This document shows positions 55,953 through 63,445 of a DNA stretch of 64,000 bases, one piece after another. Position 1 is the stretch's first letter, and each line of letters begins with the position of its first letter. Location: positions 93,287 through 157,286 of the forward strand of contig NVXD01000006.1 in assembly GCA_002746415.1 (NCBI GenBank), given 5' to 3'. A program made the position numbers and the translations under genes. The DNA is from Flavobacteriaceae bacterium. GTDB taxonomy: Bacteria; Bacteroidota; Bacteroidia; Flavobacteriales; Flavobacteriaceae. The notes beneath the pieces were generated by a model. That model was not told where the DNA came from and ran no database searches. It was given only the letters and a program-made list of their open reading frames with translations.

Positions 55953-58112
55953 TTATAAGGCAACTGTTGGCATTTGCTGTTTCCAAAAATTATAATAATG
56001 TCCTTTTTTATGATATAAACTAGCATGAGAACCCTCTTCCTGCACTACACCTTTATGCAAGACTACAATCTTATCTGCAATAATAACTGTGCTAAGCCTA
56101 TGGGCAATTAGTATAATTGTTTTATTGGCACTCCTGAGGTCTTGTACTGCTTTTTGTATGTAGTTTTCAGAATTACTATCCAATGAAGAGGTTGCCTCAT
56201 CCAAAACTAAAATTTCTGGTTGCTTATATAAGGCTCGTGCTATGGCAATGCGCTGTTTTTGTCCACCTGACAACGTAGCTCCATTTTCACCTAAATATGT
56301 TCCAAATCCATTAGGTAAGCTTTCTACAAAATCCAACACTCCTATAGTTCTGCAAATTTTGATAACCCTCTCCATATTTGGCAAATACTCTCCAACAGCT
56401 ATATTCTCTATTACGTTTCCGGCAAATAAATCAATTTTTTGAGGGACAACTGCCACTAATTCTCTAAGACTGGCATTGTCAATATATTTTAAATCTACAT
56501 CCCCTATTTGAATGTTTCCTTTTTGAATTGTGTATATATTTTGAAGCAAAGACATTAGGGTTGATTTCCCAGAGCCACTCTCCCCTACAATCGCCGTTAT
56601 TTTTCCTTTAGGAATTTCTAGGCAAAAATCTTTAAAAACCTCTACCCTGGTTCCATATCTAAAGGCCACATTTTTAAATTTAATATCACCAATATTTTCC
56701 TTTTTCAATACCACCATATTTTCCGACTCTTCTCTTTCCAAATCCATAATTTCAAATAAACGATCTGCGGCAATCAATGCATTTTGTATTTCTCGATTGG
56801 CACCAATGAGATTGGCTACCGGCCCTGTAAAATAACCAACAATGGCATAAAAAGACATTAATTCTCCTGGAGTAATTTCTCTTTCAATAACATAGTAAGA
56901 GCCGGACCATAATAAAATTATTGTAAAAAGTCTAGATATAAAAACGCTGCTGGTGCCTGAGAAAATACTATTCAATGCAGATTTATAACCCGTTTTCAAT
57001 AAACTGATAAAATGAGTTTCTGTTTTTATATTGGCAAAATTTTCCAGACCAAAGCGTTTAATGGTTCCTACAGCGCTTAAGGACTCCACCAACTGACTCT
57101 CCAATTCAGCCGATTTTTCCATAATCTTGCGCTCAGTCCTCTTGTTTAATTTATTCGTTATAAAATAGATAACGGCATATAATGGGATGACCATCAAGAT
57201 AATCAAAGCTAGTTTCCAATAGTATGAAAACATCAAAGCAAAGGAGAAAATAATAATCAAGATATTCACGGTTAGGTTTAATGAAACCCCATTAATGAAG
57301 GTGCGGATTTTTACTGCATCATTAATTCTTGAGATAATTTCACCCACACGCATGGTATCAAAAAACTGTTGAGGCAATTTTAAAAGGTGTTTATAATATC
57401 CTAATATTAGCCTGACATCAATTTGCTGTCCCGATTTTACCAAAAAAACATCTTTGAATACACCAATTACTACTTGTAATAGTAGTAACACTATCATTAT
57501 TACTCCTAGCAGGTTTAATAATTTGGTATTGCCACCAACAAATACAAAATCAGTTATTTTTTGAACATAAATAGCGGTAGAAAAGCCAAGTAGCGTATAA
57601 ACAACAGCGCCAACCAGAGCCTGTAATAAGACAAACTTATGTGGTTTTAACAAAAACCAAAACCGTTTATAAACAGATATTTTTTCGTTTCCTGTTGTAA
57701 ATTCATCATTTGGTAAAAGCAATATTAATACACCTGTCCATTCTTTTTTAAATTCTTCATGGGTTCTTTTATGAATTTTACCATCGCCTGGATCCATAAT
57801 TTTTATATGGGTATTGTTTACTTCATAAATAACAACATAATGATGTAATCTTTCTTTAACTATAATATGTGCAATTGCGGGTTTGGGTATTTTAAAAAGG
57901 CTTTCAAAATCTCCACGGACTCCCTTGGCATCAAAACCTAATTTTTCAGCAGCTTCCAATATGCCCAAAACATTGGTCCCTTTTTTATCAGTACCTGCAT
58001 ATTGTCTTATGCGCGCAATGGGAATTTGTAAATTATAATGAGCGGATACTGAAGCTAAACATGCTGCACCACAATCTGTAATGTCATGTTGTTTAATTTT
58101 GATATTTGCCAT
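55953..58112 (-). CDS. Peptidase-containing ABC exporter (C39, double-glycine leader)
   Basis: The 719-residue exporter both cuts and exports double-glycine-leader peptides. The N-terminal C39 peptidase has Cys14 (ITDCGAACLAS), His91 (HHYVVIYEV) and Asp107 (IMDPGDG). Six transmembrane helices follow (about 160-440), then the ATPase with Walker A GESGSGKSTLMSLL, signature LSGGQKQRIAIARAL and Walker B VLDEATSSLD. Its likely substrates are the short peptides in the same island. A CTGCA-N7-TGCAG dyad lies 39 bp upstream of the start. Confidence 0.93.
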   Translation of the reverse strand: MANIKIKQHDITDCGAACLASVSAHYNLQIPIARIRQYAGTDKKGTNVLGILEAAEKLGFDAKGVRGDFESLFKIPKPAIAHIIVKERLHHYVVIYEVNNTHIKIMDPGDGKIHKRTHEEFKKEWTGVLILLLPNDEFTTGNEKISVYKRFWFLLKPHKFVLLQALVGAVVYTLLGFSTAIYVQKITDFVFVGGNTKLLNLLGVIMIVLLLLQVVIGVFKDVFLVKSGQQIDVRLILGYYKHLLKLPQQFFDTMRVGEIISRINDAVKIRTFINGVSLNLTVNILIIIFSFALMFSYYWKLALIILMVIPLYAVIYFITNKLNKRTERKIMEKSAELESQLVESLSAVGTIKRFGLENFANIKTETHFISLLKTGYKSALNSIFSGTSSVFISRLFTIILLWSGSYYVIEREITPGELMSFYAIVGYFTGPVANLIGANREIQNALIAADRLFEIMDLEREESENMVVLKKENIGDIKFKNVAFRYGTRVEVFKDFCLEIPKGKITAIVGESGSGKSTLMSLLQNIYTIQKGNIQIGDVDLKYIDNASLRELVAVVPQKIDLFAGNVIENIAVGEYLPNMERVIKICRTIGVLDFVESLPNGFGTYLGENGATLSGGQKQRIAIARALYKQPEILVLDEATSSLDSNSENYIQKAVQDLRSANKTIILIAHRLSTVIIADKIVVLHKGVVQEEGSHASLYHKKGHYYNFWKQQMPTVAL

Positions 58113-58150
58113 AACAATTATATTTTATGGCAGCAAGGTAGATGTTGAGC

Positions 58151-58167
58151 CTGCAAAAAATATGCAG
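58151..58167. promoter_or_regulatory. Dyad CTGCA-N7-TGCAG, copy 1 (exporter)
   Basis: CTGCAAAAAATATGCAG has 5-bp perfect arms and a 7-base spacer. It lies 38 bases before the start of the exporter gene. The same spacing is found at 58606, 60075 and 61255. Confidence 0.65.
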
Positions 58168-58331
58168 TATAAACATATCTGATTTAAGCGAGGAAATAGG
58201 ATGTAATTAATGTATTTTTTTAATTATGGTATGTATACCATTTAGAATTTTATAAAGGAAATACTTTGACTATTCTAATAATGGCCACTAAAAAAATCTT
58301 TGTACAAATAAATTATTCTTAAACATTACTA

Positions 58332-58541
58332 CTAACCTTTGAAGGGGAGTGGAAAAATACCCCCTCTTGTTTCTTGTAATTCGCAAGAATTCAATCTTTT
58401 TGTTTTCATATATCCTCCCATGAACCCTAGTAAAGTTACATCAATAGCCAAAATAATTAAGAAAGCTAATATTCCACCACTTGTATGTTGCATTTGTTTA
58501 GGAGTCATGCTTTGAACACCATAATCTTTTAAATTTTTCAT
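58332..58541 (-). pseudogene. Fused and frameshifted copy of the two peptide genes at 60.8-61.2 kb
   Basis: The 69-residue frame starts as the peptide at 61001-61162 (MKNLKDYGVQSMTPKQMQ, HTSGG leader end, then the membrane-like core LAFLIILAIDVTLLGFMGGY). It then continues directly into the leader of the second peptide (MKTKRLNSCELQETRGG). About 38 bases that separate the two genes in the other copy are missing here. The second peptide's core is out of frame because of a further 1-base loss, and ends after IFPLPFKG. It may still make a functional first peptide. I list it as a pseudogene because of the fusion and the frameshift. Confidence 0.65.
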
Positions 58542-58556
58542 TGTTTAAATCAAACA

Positions 58557-58623
58557 ACTCATTGTGCACCTAAATTATTTTGGCACCACTAATATCATAT
58601 GTACACTGCATAAAACTTGCAGG
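58557..58623. repeat. Shared upstream block with dyad, copy 2 (dyad at 58606-58622)
   Basis: The block resembles those at 60025-60092 and 61203-61272: ACTCATTG-x-GCACCTAAAT, ACCACTAATAT and CACTGCATAAAACTTGCAGG. The 17-bp dyad is at the end farthest from the gene. Confidence 0.7.
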
Positions 58624-58667
58624 ATGAAGAATTTTTGTAATGGACTACTGGGTAGTATTTTCAACAA

Positions 58668-59534
58668 CTATGGATTATTTTTATTCCTAATTTTTTTCTT
58701 CTTTAGGTTAGAAAAATAGAAGATTGTCAGGATAATTAAAAACACTTGAATTATTACCGACAAAATAGACCCTTCAAAACCAAAATCCCCACCACTTATA
58801 GCATTTTTATTTAGTAAATCAAATTCGATTATGGAATAAGAATCATGTCCACTTACATTGAAACCCAGTAATGATTGAAACAAATTCCAACTAAAATGTA
58901 ATGCAATGGGTAACCATAAATTCTTCGTATATATGTATAATAACCCAAGTAAAATTCCACTTAGGAAAAGGCTAACAAAACTTATTCCTGTAAAATGGGT
59001 ATTAAACACATGTAAAAAAGAAAATAGAAACGAGGAAAGTATCAATGCCACATTTTTTTTTGTTGAATTCATTAAATTACGGAGTACATACCCCCTAATA
59101 AGAGTTTCTTCTGTAACTGCAACAATGAGAAATAATATAGTCGATAAAAAAAGTTCTTCAACTTTAAAAACTATTTTAACAAATTTTATTTGATGGAAAA
59201 ATGTAAGCATTAAATATGCTAATGACATTACAAGAAATCCTATTATGAAACCTGCAAGAATATTTTTTTTATGGTTTTTATAATGAAAACCAAGGTTGAT
59301 AAAATCTTCCTTTTCAATAAATTTTATAAAGAAAAAAATGATCATAAAAGTTCCTAAAAACCCAAAAAAGGAAACTAAAAGATGTTGTGTTGTTGTTTCA
59401 ATAAAAAAATCATTAGTTAAATCTACACCAGCAATAAAAGCCCCGATTGATCGTAATAATCCCACGACTAATATATAGGGTCCAATAAATAAAAGTAAAT
59501 TCATCCATCCGCTTCTCTTTTGGATTTCACACAT
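58668..59534 (-). CDS. CPBP-family intramembrane protease
   Basis: The 288-residue protein is polytopic with eight predicted membrane helices. Motif 1, EETLIRG (E-E-x-x-x-R) lies near residue 142; motif 2, FSFLH, near 170; motif 3, HFSWN, near 217. These are the three CPBP/Rce1 motifs. In bacteriocin loci CPBP proteins act as immunity or maturation factors; which applies here is inference. A hairpin separates it from the upstream peptide genes. Confidence 0.88.
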   Translation of the reverse strand: MCEIQKRSGWMNLLLFIGPYILVVGLLRSIGAFIAGVDLTNDFFIETTTQHLLVSFFGFLGTFMIIFFFIKFIEKEDFINLGFHYKNHKKNILAGFIIGFLVMSLAYLMLTFFHQIKFVKIVFKVEELFLSTILFLIVAVTEETLIRGYVLRNLMNSTKKNVALILSSFLFSFLHVFNTHFTGISFVSLFLSGILLGLLYIYTKNLWLPIALHFSWNLFQSLLGFNVSGHDSYSIIEFDLLNKNAISGGDFGFEGSILSVIIQVFLIILTIFYFSNLKKKKIRNKNNP

Positions 59535-59572
59535 TCTTAATTTGATTTTACACCAATAAACCTATGATAATC

Positions 59573-59596
59573 AAAAGGGTGCAAATGCACCCTTTT
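59573..59596. terminator. Terminator after the peptide pair 59.6-60.0 kb
   Basis: AAAAGGGTGCA / TGCACCCTTTT forms an 11-bp perfect stem (closed as 10 bp with a 4-base loop). It lies 32 bp past the second peptide and before the protease gene. Confidence 0.75.
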
Positions 59597-59627
59597 GTCT
59601 CTTAAGTAAAGTTTTAATACTTCATTT

Positions 59628-59777
59628 TTATTGAAAACCTTTCTTAAAACCATTCCAAAACCCCTTAAGGAAATCGTCGGTTTCTAAGAGAATTATATCA
59701 TATATATCCCTTATTTCACCACCTCCATTTACTTTTGCAGCTTCTTTATTACTAATCTCTATTAATTTATTCTTCAT
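59628..59777 (-). CDS. Double-glycine peptide precursor (49 aa)
   Basis: A minus-strand frame encodes MKNKLIEISNKEAAKVNGGG followed by a 29-residue predicted core (EIRDIYDIILLETDDFLKGF and WNGFKKGFQ). The leader ends in the double-glycine motif recognised by C39 peptidases. The core has the GxxxG motif (GFWNG) that is typical of two-peptide class IIb bacteriocins. It lies 25 bp after the previous peptide gene. Confidence 0.7.
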   Translation of the reverse strand: MKNKLIEISNKEAAKVNGGGEIRDIYDIILLETDDFLKGFWNGFKKGFQ

Positions 59778-59802
59778 CACTTTATATTTATAATTTTCTT
59801 AT

Positions 59803-59985
59803 TTATTTTTTTGCGTGACGGATTGCCATGTCAACACTAAGAGTAGCTGCTGCGCATGGACCTGCATATCGCATGGCTAATCCAAGAAATTTTCCTGTAA
59901 GCTCTCCCATCCATGAACCTCCATTTACCATTTTTCCTGAATTCTCACTCATTTCGACAACCTTATAATTTTTTAATTTCATCAT
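59803..59985 (-). CDS. Double-glycine peptide precursor (60 aa)
   Basis: A leader (MKLKNYKVVEMSENSGKMVN ending GG) is followed by the 37-residue core SWMGELTGKFLGLAMRYAGP and CAAATLSVDMAIRHAKK, with a GxxxG motif (GELTG). A second in-frame ATG at 59982 is equally likely as the start. With the 49-residue peptide that follows, it looks like a two-peptide bacteriocin. It is preceded by the dyad block at 60025-60092. Confidence 0.75.
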   Translation of the reverse strand: MMKLKNYKVVEMSENSGKMVNGGSWMGELTGKFLGLAMRYAGPCAAATLSVDMAIRHAKK

Positions 59986-60024
59986 TTTAAACTTTTAAAT
60001 TAAACATATTATTAATATCAAAGC

Positions 60025-60092
60025 ACTCATTGCGCACCTAAATGTTTTTGATACCACTAATATATATTTGTACACTGCATAAACCTTGCAGT
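60025..60092. repeat. Shared upstream block with dyad, copy 3 (dyad at 60075-60091)
   Basis: CTGCATAAACCTTGCAG at 60075-60091 is preceded by the conserved ACTCATTGCGCACCTAAAT and ACCACTAATATATAT. It is 90 bases upstream of the peptide start at 59985. Confidence 0.75.
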
Positions 60093-60101
60093 GGCAAAAA
60101 A

Positions 60102-60240
60102 TTAAGGTGCATTTTTGGTAAACATTCCAACAAATTGTTTCTACTTAAAAAACAACTTCCTTCAATAATCGAGGTGACCACATTATGGTTCAATGCAGAT
60201 TCTGTAAAGCCATTAAATATTAATAAAAAGGATATTTAAG
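60102..60240 (-). pseudogene. Remnant of the HTH regulator (3' part), frameshifted
   Basis: On the minus strand this stretch aligns with the 3' third of the regulator at 61282-61617. The residues NHNVVTSIIEGSCFLSRNNL correspond to NNEVTEIFGGTYFFINKNNL, and the end MFTKNAP corresponds to MFPKNAF. A 7-base loss between these blocks shifts the frame, and a stop interrupts the upstream part. It has the same position relative to the dyad as the intact gene. Confidence 0.7.
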
Positions 60241-60453
60241 AATTTATGGAAAACTGGAAATCACTATGATTCGTATAGGCTTTACCAAACATTGGGATGA
60301 AATAATAAAAAATAGAGGGGTTTATTTATAGAAGCTAAATATACTGTAAAGTCTGTCCTATATAATATCTAAACATGAAAGACTTCGACTATTTTAATAA
60401 AGATTAGAAAGAAAAACACCCATGTAAACAATTTATTCCTAAAAATTACTTTC
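60241..60453. other. Intergenic AT-rich stretch, partly duplicated at 58.3 kb
   Basis: No gene is seen. The segment 60383-60449 resembles 58262-58328 (shared ACTT-x-GACTATT-x-TAATAA and AATTTATTCCTAAAAATTAC). This adds to the signs that the island's modules are duplicated. Confidence 0.5.
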
Positions 60454-60681
60454 CTAGTATAAACATTTAAAATAGTCCTTTTTCATTTTATAAATTTCAT
60501 AGTTTACTCTACAAAATTTTTGAAAATATACTAAAAAACGAAGCAAAAAGTTAGTACAAGAATTTAGTTTTATATGATACTCAGCGTCCACTTCTGCCTT
60601 TAATTTTATCAGTTTAGAACGATATAATTTGTTTTTCCTCCATTCATAAGAATTTTGATATAAAATACCTTCTTTCATCAT
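60454..60681 (-). CDS. Small basic hypothetical protein
   Basis: The 75-residue protein is lysine- and tyrosine-rich with a predicted helix (NFLLRFLVYFQKFCRVNYEI). No motif is recognised. It starts 3 bp after the 31-residue membrane peptide gene, so the pair may be co-translated. It may be an immunity factor, but only its position suggests so. A second Met is one codon downstream. Confidence 0.45.
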   Translation of the reverse strand: MMKEGILYQNSYEWRKNKLYRSKLIKLKAEVDAEYHIKLNSCTNFLLRFLVYFQKFCRVNYEIYKMKKDYFKCLY

Positions 60682-60684
60682 GTA

Positions 60685-60780
60685 TTATGCATTGAATTTT
60701 CTAAACTCACTTCCTAAATAAAAAGCAATAATAAAGATTATGATTAAACCTATTACCTTAATTACTGCCTTCTTTTTCAT
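60685..60780 (-). CDS. 31-aa single-span membrane peptide
   Basis: A minus-strand frame gives MKKKAVIKVIGLIIIFIIAF followed by YLGSEFRKFNA. It is a basic start, one membrane helix and a polar end. No double-glycine leader is present. It is a small candidate immunity or membrane protein. It is the first of a two-gene unit that follows the hairpin at 60792-60835. Confidence 0.45.
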   Translation of the reverse strand: MKKKAVIKVIGLIIIFIIAFYLGSEFRKFNA

Positions 60781-60791
60781 AATATGAAGAT

Positions 60792-60835
60792 ATAATAAGA
60801 TATTGCCATATGTTTATATGGCAATATCTTATTAT
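60792..60835. terminator. Long AT-rich hairpin after the peptide pair
   Basis: The 20-bp stem AATAAGATATTGCCATAT / ATATGGCAATATCTTATT, with a GTTT loop and two further base pairs, starts at the stop codon of the second peptide gene. It may act as a terminator or mRNA stabiliser. Confidence 0.6.
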
Positions 60836-60990
60836 TAATACAATTTTGCATGATCACAATTTCGATGACGATAATTTCTACCAGCATTAAAAGCCTCAGC
60901 AAGCATTACTGCTAATCTTTGAAAGGGAGTAGAATGAAATCCCCCTCCTATTTCTATTAATTCGTAAGAATTCAATCTTTTTGTTTTCAT
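60835..60990 (-). CDS. Double-glycine peptide precursor (51 aa, partner B)
   Basis: Leader MKTKRLNSYELIEIGGG is followed by FHSTPFQRLAVMLAEAFNAG and RNYRHRNCDHAKLY. The motif ends in GGG as required for C39 cleavage. The core is basic with one cysteine and an A-x-x-x-A pair in place of GxxxG. It lies 10 bp after partner A. Confidence 0.7.
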   Translation of the reverse strand: MKTKRLNSYELIEIGGGFHSTPFQRLAVMLAEAFNAGRNYRHRNCDHAKLY

Positions 60991-61000
60991 AGCTCAATTT

Positions 61001-61162
61001 TTAATGATCTGTTTTCATATCTTCATATATATATCCTCCCATGAACCCTAGTAAAGTAACGTCAATAGCCAAAATAATTAAGAAAGGTAATATTCCGCCA
61101 CTTGTATGTTGCATTTGTTTAGGAGTCATACTTTGAACACCATAATCTTTTAAATTTTTCAT
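61001..61162 (-). CDS. Double-glycine peptide precursor (53 aa, partner A)
   Basis: Leader MKNLKDYGVQSMTPKQMQ with HTSGG is of the type seen in lactobin A/cerein 7B-like class IIb precursors. The core ILPFLIILAIDVTLLGFMGG and YIYEDMKTDH is mostly a membrane-like helix with a GxxxG motif (GFMGG). A close relative is fused with a decayed partner B at 58332-58541. Confidence 0.75.
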   Translation of the reverse strand: MKNLKDYGVQSMTPKQMQHTSGGILPFLIILAIDVTLLGFMGGYIYEDMKTDH

Positions 61163-61202
61163 TCTTTAGAATTTTTAATTTTGCTTTTGTTTATTTCAAA
61201 CC

Positions 61203-61272
61203 ACTCATTGAATACCCATATGGTTTTGATACAGCTAATAATTATATGTGCACACTGCATAAACCTTGCAGG
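61203..61272. repeat. Shared upstream block with dyad, copy 4 (dyad at 61255-61271)
   Basis: CTGCATAAACCTTGCAG at 61255-61271 is identical to copy 3. It lies 93 bases upstream of partner A and begins 10 bases downstream of the regulator stop. Confidence 0.75.
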
Positions 61273-61281
61273 ATAAAAAAT

Positions 61282-61617
61282 TTAAAATGCATTTTTGGGA
61301 AACATTCTCGCAAATCGTAAATTATTTTTATTTATAAAAAAGTAAGTGCCTCCAAATATTTCAGTGACCTCATTATTGCTCATTACAGACAATGAAATGC
61401 TAAGCTGTAATTGAAAATCATTAAAATAATAATATGTTTTTCTCCCTCGGTCATAATTAATGGACGCATCAAAATCTCTCAGTTGTTCCAATAAATTATA
61501 TATCAGACGTTCACTAATGCACATTTTCTTTGCAAGTTCAATTGGAGATCCAGTTGTCTCACTTTTTATTAGCAAATGCAATTGCTGCAACCTTTCCAAA
61601 TTTTTTATTGTTTTCAT
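61282..61617 (-). CDS. Small HTH transcriptional regulator
   Basis: The 111-residue protein has an N-terminal winged-HTH (LERLQQLHLLIKSETTGSPI, ELAKKMCISERLIYNLLEQL) and a C-terminal part without known fold. It resembles the DNA-binding domain of DeoR/WYL-type regulators but has no WYL domain. A frameshifted relative lies at 60102-60240. The dyad CTGCA-N7-TGCAG just downstream is its possible site; this is inferred from co-occurrence. Confidence 0.72.
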   Translation of the reverse strand: MKTIKNLERLQQLHLLIKSETTGSPIELAKKMCISERLIYNLLEQLRDFDASINYDRGRKTYYYFNDFQLQLSISLSVMSNNEVTEIFGGTYFFINKNNLRFARMFPKNAF

Positions 61618-61638
61618 ATCGTATAGGAAGTATGCCGT

Positions 61639-62802
61639 TTAAAATTGATTTAAAGAATTTCTGCTTGGATTCAACCAATCATCCATTTTATCATATAATA
61701 AATCGTACAATGATCTCTCTGTCAGCTCAAAATTGGCATTAAGAGTCATTCCTTTTTTTAATTTTCCCTCAAAACCATTTTTAAGGGATAGGTAAGTTTG
61801 ATCCATTTTACAACGTACCTTAAAAATGGGTTGGTTATCTAATAACTCTATGTCACCTCCTATTTCTAAAATTTCTCCTGTTGCCAACCCCCATTGATTA
61901 TAATTATATGCGTCCACCTGAAAACTGATTTTGTTATTATTTTTTAAATAGCCTATATTCAAGGGGCTTACATAAACTTCCACCAAAAGATTAGCGTCTG
62001 GCGATATTTCACCAATCGTTGTTCCTGCGGAAATAAAACTTCCTGCTTCTTGATGGTTTATGTTTAGCAATACCCCATTAGTGGGTGCCGTAATCATATA
62101 CTGTTCCTTGTTCTCTAAAAACCCATCTTTCCTATTATGAAGTTCTCTTATAGCATTGTCATATTGAGTAAGGTCTGTTTGCCAAATATTTTGTTGTTGA
62201 CGTTTAAATTGGTAGACATCACCCCTAACCAAATCGTATTCAAGTTTCTTGTTTTCAAAATCTGACATAGCGATAACACCCTTGTCATACAGAGTTTTAT
62301 TTCTATCATAATCCTTTTTTGTTTTTTTTAAGCGAATATTTAATTCACTTAATTTTTGTGAATATTGCATAAATACACGTTGAAATTTTAAGGATTGTAA
62401 TTGTTTGTGTTTTATTGAATTAACTTTCAGTAAAAGATTTAAATCTTTTACAAACAACTTTGTTTCTTCAAGTTGATAATTCAAGAGTTGAAGATTATTG
62501 TCAATTCCATTATTATCAATAATCAACAAGGTGTCCCCCTTCTTTACATTTTTGTTATTTAAAAGATTACTGTACAAAATTTGTCCAGAATTAATAACAA
62601 TTAATACTGTACGTTCTTTTGAGGGTTTAATAGTTCCTCTTGCGGTGGTGTTCAAGCTTACTTTTATGAAGGGTAATGCAACAAAACCTACAACAATAAC
62701 AATTAAAACAAGTAGATATATTAATTTACTTCTTGAGCTATGTCTAAATTGATGCACCTCTGCACTATTTTCAATTATTTCTTTTGGGAAAATCTGTTTC
62801 AT
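61639..62802 (-). CDS. HlyD-family membrane fusion protein
   Basis: The 387-residue adaptor has one membrane helix (about residues 26-47), biotinyl-lipoyl-like halves (VLIVINSGQILYSNLLNN and ITAPTNGVLLNINHQEAGS) and a coiled-coil hairpin between. A barrel-sandwich part follows. It would link the C39 exporter to an outer-membrane channel. No TolC-like gene is found in the window. Confidence 0.9.
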   Translation of the reverse strand: MKQIFPKEIIENSAEVHQFRHSSRSKLIYLLVLIVIVVGFVALPFIKVSLNTTARGTIKPSKERTVLIVINSGQILYSNLLNNKNVKKGDTLLIIDNNGIDNNLQLLNYQLEETKLFVKDLNLLLKVNSIKHKQLQSLKFQRVFMQYSQKLSELNIRLKKTKKDYDRNKTLYDKGVIAMSDFENKKLEYDLVRGDVYQFKRQQQNIWQTDLTQYDNAIRELHNRKDGFLENKEQYMITAPTNGVLLNINHQEAGSFISAGTTIGEISPDANLLVEVYVSPLNIGYLKNNNKISFQVDAYNYNQWGLATGEILEIGGDIELLDNQPIFKVRCKMDQTYLSLKNGFEGKLKKGMTLNANFELTERSLYDLLYDKMDDWLNPSRNSLNQF

Positions 62803-62883
62803 TATTGTTATAAAAAAATAAATGGTGTTTGGATATGCAAATAGTTTTTAGAGAAAAATAAATAGTCTTTATGTAAAAAGAAA

Positions 62884-62891
62884 CAAACTTA
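62884..62891 (-). promoter_or_regulatory. Candidate -7 element TAAGTTTG for the HlyD operon
   Basis: TAAGTTTG matches TAnnTTTG exactly on the minus strand, 82 bp upstream of the HlyD start. No -33 TTG at normal spacing is obvious. Confidence 0.35.
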
Positions 62892-63070
62892 TCTTTTGGG
62901 ATTAAGATTTATATAGGAAAAGTAATAAGTGGTCATAGATAAGTATCAGGAATACACGGTGTGCAATTGTTTGACTTTCTCATCTTTTTATGTAAAAGAA
63001 AAACTTATTTCTACAATACATATAGAAAATAGTATATTTATACTTGATAAGTAAAACCCCCACCGAAATT

Positions 63071-63445
63071 ATGCTCAAGACCATAGATCGTCTAATACAA
63101 TTCATTGAATATAAAGAACTTAGCGCAAGACAATTTGATCTCTCTATTGGTGCTAGTAATGGGTATACACTCCGAATGAAGAAGAATAATGCCTCCGTTG
63201 GTAGTGATGTCATAGAAAATATCATCAGGAAATATCCCCAATTAAATCTCATTTGGTTGATAACGGGTGAAGGAAAAATGCTGAATGCTATAAAAGAAGT
63301 TTCGGACTTTGATAACTTACCACAAGAAAATAAAAGCACTATAGAGCGCATTATAGAACAAAAAATAAAAGAACGACAAAAAGAAGGACTACAAAGACTT
63401 GTAAAAGAGGTTACGGAAGAGGTGAATAAAATAATCAGTCAATAA
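63071..63445 (+). CDS. Small XRE-like DNA-binding protein
   Basis: The 124-residue protein has an N-terminal HTH of the phage-repressor type (MLKTIDRLIQFIEYKELSAR, QFDLSIGASNGYTLRMKK) with the family motif YPQLNLIWLITGEGKML. A charged coiled-coil tail follows. I chose ATG 63071 since a TTG at 63044 lies in the -7 region (TATACTTG). Its last base overlaps the tsaE start. Confidence 0.8.
   Translation: MLKTIDRLIQFIEYKELSARQFDLSIGASNGYTLRMKKNNASVGSDVIENIIRKYPQLNLIWLITGEGKMLNAIKEVSDFDNLPQENKSTIERIIEQKIKERQKEGLQRLVKEVTEEVNKIISQ

Noticed and set aside
58668..59534. CPBP protein considered as the leader peptidase for the double-glycine peptides
   Set aside because: The exporter has its own complete C39 catalytic triad, so a second leader peptidase is not needed; an immunity role is more plausible but unproven.
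60042..60239. 65-codon plus-strand frame
   Set aside because: It is antisense to the regulator remnant and the dyad block and shows no protein features.
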